Shown here piece by piece: positions 7,101-8,475 of a stretch of DNA of 8,475 nt (positions are counted from its first letter, which is position 1; the number at the start of each line of letters is the position of its first letter). The stretch lies in the NCBI GenBank assembly GCA_902464645.1, contig CABQKL010000080.1, positions 1 through 8,475 on the forward strand. Direction: 5' to 3'. A program made the translations under genes and the position numbers. Source of the stretch: an uncultured Collinsella sp. (GTDB lineage Bacteria > Actinomycetota > Coriobacteriia > Coriobacteriales > Coriobacteriaceae). Below the pieces are notes generated by a model that was given only the letters and a program-made list of their open reading frames with translations, did not search any database and had not been told where the DNA came from.

Positions 7101-7635
7101 CGGCGAGCTTGCGACGCATGGCCACGAGCTCGTCCATGCGCGCGTCCGAAAGATCGGAAAGCGCCGCCACAAGGCTCGGGCTCGTGGGGACGGGCGCCGG
7201 GAAGGGAAAGTTGGGGTTGACCGCAGATGCGGTGGGCACGGGGCGCGTGGGCTGCTTGGACTGTGCGGGCGGTACCGTAAACGTGCGGACCGGCGTACGC
7301 AAGCCCTCGACGGGCTCGGCGCCACTGGCATCCAGATACGCCAGCGCCGTGGCGATAACGTGCTTGCACATGCCGGAATAGCGGAAGGCGGCGGGACAAT
7401 CGCAGTCGTAGTCGATAACCTCGTGCTCGTCCATATCGAGCGCCACGTGCGTCTTGTACAGGTCGCCGCGCGAGCCACGCACCGTGCCCTCGATGTTCAC
7501 GTTTTTGGAGAAGCGCGAGCCGGAGTCCTCAAACGACAGCACGGCACCGTTAAGCATGAGCGAGCGCCCCTTCATAAAGGTGCTGCTAAGCGCCGCCTCC
7601 TTACGAAGCGCCTGCACAAACGTCCCCTGCGCCAT
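4162..7635 (-). CDS. SWIM zinc-finger SNF2-family helicase/ATPase
   Basis: This 1157-residue protein is a bacterial SNF2/SWI2 (Rad54-like, superfamily 2) DNA-translocating ATPase. An N-terminal SWIM zinc finger has C78, C80, C90 and H92 (DCDCP...MCKH). A proline-rich linker (about 110-155) leads to a long helicase-associated region (about 190-680) with few recognisable motifs. The ATPase core follows: LRGYQVDGYQWL (694-705), motif I ADDMGLGKT (718-726), motif II DEAQ (818-821), motif III LTGTPIEN (845-852). The C-terminal RecA lobe has LLFSQF (1006-1011), SLKAGGVGLNLT (1059-1070) and motif VI DRAHRIGQ (1092-1099). All motifs look intact. Such proteins are widespread in Gram-positive bacteria; the family is thought to remodel protein-DNA or transcription complexes, but the substrate here is unknown. 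The ATG at 7635 is preferred because the upstream in-frame TTG (7647) is part of the Shine-Dalgarno GGAGGAA itself. It lies downstream of dnaE, separated by a repeat region. Confidence 0.93.
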   Translation of the reverse strand: MAQGTFVQALRKEAALSSTFMKGRSLMLNGAVLSFEDSGSRFSKNVNIEGTVRGSRGDLYKTHVALDMDEHEVIDYDCDCPAAFRYSGMCKHVIATALAYLDASGAEPVEGLRTPVRTFTVPPAQSKQPTRPVPTASAVNPNFPFPAPVPTSPSLVAALSDLSDARMDELVAMRRKLAGTIDPDAPKAVLEPSLVPYYNPLFADRFNWALEFRIRCGSVSYVVKDIDGMADAYVRGGTFSYGKKLTFVHVPEAFDDVSTKLLDFVAMTVAYLGDITSSRSASYDFARSGFVAERQLPVSEYSVVSVLDLLRGRTMSFEPAWSRGTTTHRSYEVAVESSPQGEGEVPAKRPPLLAAKVAPAAGGSYDLRLPADTHCFVASDVAYLVDTRRARRTDTAFAQHAAPFLSHLLPCRTPVHIAADQVGEFCRMALPILRDYTDLTAPAALDAVAPEPSFAMAIGVDDGLVTCKITVTYGDWSADLFSLGAPGSPFEEQRPGVPPRDTVAEFRVMDTAALYFDFYEGGLAFEERDDARLFHLLTEGLSALSELGEVMLSDRLRQISVRPAPKLSVRATVKSNLLDVELGASGLSAADLAIYLDSHKRHQTFARLTSGDIVRLDEGARAAFGLAEDLGVDAVDLLDGVSLPASSTLFVDTMLARTPALEADRDAAFRRTVERLDTLGKMDFTVPVSLKATLRGYQVDGYQWLGSLEHLGLGGILADDMGLGKTLQMIAHILARVEAGDTKPTLVVCPASLVYNWTAELERFAPSLDVCAIVGAKAQRRVQIAGVVEHNVVVTSYDLMRRDIDEYAEQDFARVVLDEAQYIKNPLTQVARAAKRLPAGVRFALTGTPIENRLSELWSIFDFLMPGLLGTRDSFAKRFESPVEHAEGDSAARLQALVSPFVLRRVKEDVVADLPEKIEDTVMAQLTGEQRKLYLANQDRIAQQVQHREAGEFKKDKLKVLAELTKLRQICCDPHLHYADYKAGSAKLDTCMELVHGALDGSHRILLFSQFTGMLDIIGKSLAKEDIAFLKLTGASSKESRAKMVAQFQAGEVPVFLISLKAGGVGLNLTAADVVIHYDPWWNVAAQDQATDRAHRIGQQHTVTVYKLIAKDTIEERIMQMQESKRDLVNSVLGGDGISSALFTREDVLALLGGDGR

Positions 7636-7640
7636 CACTT

Positions 7641-7645
7641 CCTCC
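7641..7645 (-). promoter_or_regulatory. Ribosome binding site of the SNF2 helicase gene
   Basis: GGAGG on the minus strand is spaced 5 nt from the ATG at 7635. An apparent four-residue extension from TTG at 7647 would translate this site, so it is rejected as the start. Confidence 0.8.
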
Positions 7646-7658
7646 AATCTCGCATGCC

Positions 7659-7771
7659 AAATGATTTTTCTGGGACGGGGATGAAAAAATCATTCCCGTC
7701 CCAGAAAGACTGGTCTTCCGCCACACGTCACCCAAAATGATTTTTTAATCCCCGTCCCAGAAAAATCATTT
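7659..7771. repeat. Paired 36-bp inverted elements between dnaE and the helicase gene
   Basis: The element at 7659-7694 and the reverse complement of 7736-7771 agree at 35 of 36 positions (the mismatch is at 7683/7747); the first 24 bases are identical. Each copy is itself an imperfect palindrome: AAATGATTTTT and AAAAAATCATT flank a G-rich core CTGGGACGGGGAT. A third partial unit, CCCGTCCCAGAAA (7695-7707), pairs with TTTCTGGGACGGG (7668-7680) as a perfect 13-bp stem, so alternative hairpins compete. A small palindrome AAGAC-TG-GTCTT lies at 7706-7717. The right copy runs into the dnaE stop codon (7771-7773). This may be a REP/MITE-like dispersed element, a transcription end signal for dnaE, or both. 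Repeat structure is certain; function is inferred. Confidence 0.8.
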
Positions 7772-8475
7772 TAGATCACCGTCACGCGGCCTTGGTTACC
7801 CACGATGGCCTTGGCCTCTGCCAGCAGCGGAATCGAGCGTGCGTTGACCTTGGCCGGCACCTCGGCACGCAGTACGCGCCCGTCCACCTGCTCGATAAAG
7901 ATCTCCACGCGGTCGCCGCCCGGGTTGGCGGTAAGCACCGTGGCAAGACGCGCCATATTGCCCTGGCTAAAGCGGCTGTTGGGCACCATGACCTCAAACA
8001 CCTTGGGCTTGTTGTTCTCCTCGTTAAGCTCAAGCGGCACGATCTCCTGCGCGATGATCTGGTCGCCGCGGTCCGAACGCTCGAGCTTGCCCTTAATGCG
8101 CACAAACGCATCGGACAGCTGCGCGCCGGTCTCGGGATCGACCTCGCCGTACAGGTACCCCTCAGCCTCTTTATAAGTCTTGGGGAACACCACGACCGTG
8201 GCCTCGCCTTCCATGTCCTCGAGCTGCACGATGCCCATGGGGTCGCCGTTTTTGGTCACGCGCTTGGACACGCTCGAGACCATGCCGGCCCACCACAGCG
8301 CCTTGCCCTCGGGAATCTCCTGGTTGATGGTACCGCCCGTGGGGTTTTGCACCTCGTAGCCGGTATCGATCTGCGAGAACGAGAAGTCGCGTGCCTTGGC
8401 TAGTGCATACTCAAACGGGCGCAGCGGGTGGTCCGAGACATAGATGCCCAGAACCTCCTTCTCCTGGCTCAGCTT
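7771..8475 (-). CDS. dnaE: DNA polymerase III alpha subunit, DnaE type (C-terminal part, runs off right edge)
   Basis: DnaE is the catalytic subunit of the replicative polymerase. Only the last 234 residues lie in the window, and the frame is open to the right edge. The diagnostic segment EKEVLGIYVSDHPL (fragment residues 5-18) sits at the end of the fingers/tandem HhH region. An OB-fold domain follows (about 62-145: WWAGMVSSVSKRVTKNG, LEDMEGEATVVVFP, VRIKGKLE), which binds single-stranded template. The last 75 or so residues (VFEVMVPNS to GRVTVI) match the C-terminal tail of full-length DnaE1-type proteins. The polymerase active site and PHP domain are outside the window. The TAA stop overlaps the first base of a palindromic repeat region, with little other 3' sequence before it. 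A paralogous DnaE cannot be excluded without the rest of the gene. Confidence 0.93.
   Translation of the reverse strand, partial: KLSQEKEVLGIYVSDHPLRPFEYALAKARDFSFSQIDTGYEVQNPTGGTINQEIPEGKALWWAGMVSSVSKRVTKNGDPMGIVQLEDMEGEATVVVFPKTYKEAEGYLYGEVDPETGAQLSDAFVRIKGKLERSDRGDQIIAQEIVPLELNEENNKPKVFEVMVPNSRFSQGNMARLATVLTANPGGDRVEIFIEQVDGRVLRAEVPAKVNARSIPLLAEAKAIVGNQGRVTVI

Noticed and set aside
7659..7771. CRISPR-like reading of the repeats
   Set aside because: The units are inverted rather than direct, there is no regular spacer pattern, and no cas gene is present.

Overview
The window is GC-rich and densely coded, and every supported gene lies on the minus strand. Gene content and protein style point to an anaerobic, high-GC actinobacterium. 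My best guess is Coriobacteriia, such as Collinsella or a relative. The supporting signs are a ruvC-ruvA-ruvB cluster behind a Cheo/LexA-type SOS box, a superoxide reductase of the kind found in anaerobes, a Gram-positive-style SWIM/SNF2 helicase, and a DnaE-type polymerase. The taxonomy is inferred from family resemblance, not from a search.

Read in the direction of transcription (right to left), the layout is as follows. (1) The 3' part of dnaE, the DNA polymerase III alpha subunit, enters from the right edge and ends at 7771. (2) A 113-bp region of inverted repeats (7659-7771) holds two nearly identical 36-bp elements facing each other and touches the dnaE stop codon. (3) A large SWIM-domain SNF2-family helicase follows (4162-7635). 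(4) A short gap contains a nested hairpin (4094-4127), then a small superoxide reductase with an intact catalytic iron site but a degenerate N-terminal domain (3698-4060). (5) A strong intrinsic terminator stands at 3619-3651. (6) Next is a 661-residue protein with the full layout of a glutamine-dependent NAD+ synthetase whose hallmark catalytic residues are replaced in both domains, and which carries an extra C-terminal tail (1596-3581). (7) A 137-bp gap holds a good LexA box beside a -10-like hexamer, followed by ruvC, ruvA and the 5' part of ruvB. These three are joined by TGATG stop/start overlaps and run off the left edge.

The functional themes are DNA replication and repair (dnaE, the helicase, ruvCAB) and oxidative-stress defence (superoxide reductase). 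RuvA, RuvB and RuvC act together: RuvAB drives Holliday-junction branch migration and RuvC cleaves the junction. The sequence suggests the three are co-transcribed under SOS control. The two least ordinary items are the NAD+ synthetase-like protein, which looks like a pseudoenzyme, and the paired 36-bp elements between dnaE and the helicase. I see no mobile element, CRISPR array, tRNA or rRNA, and no large gene-free stretch.
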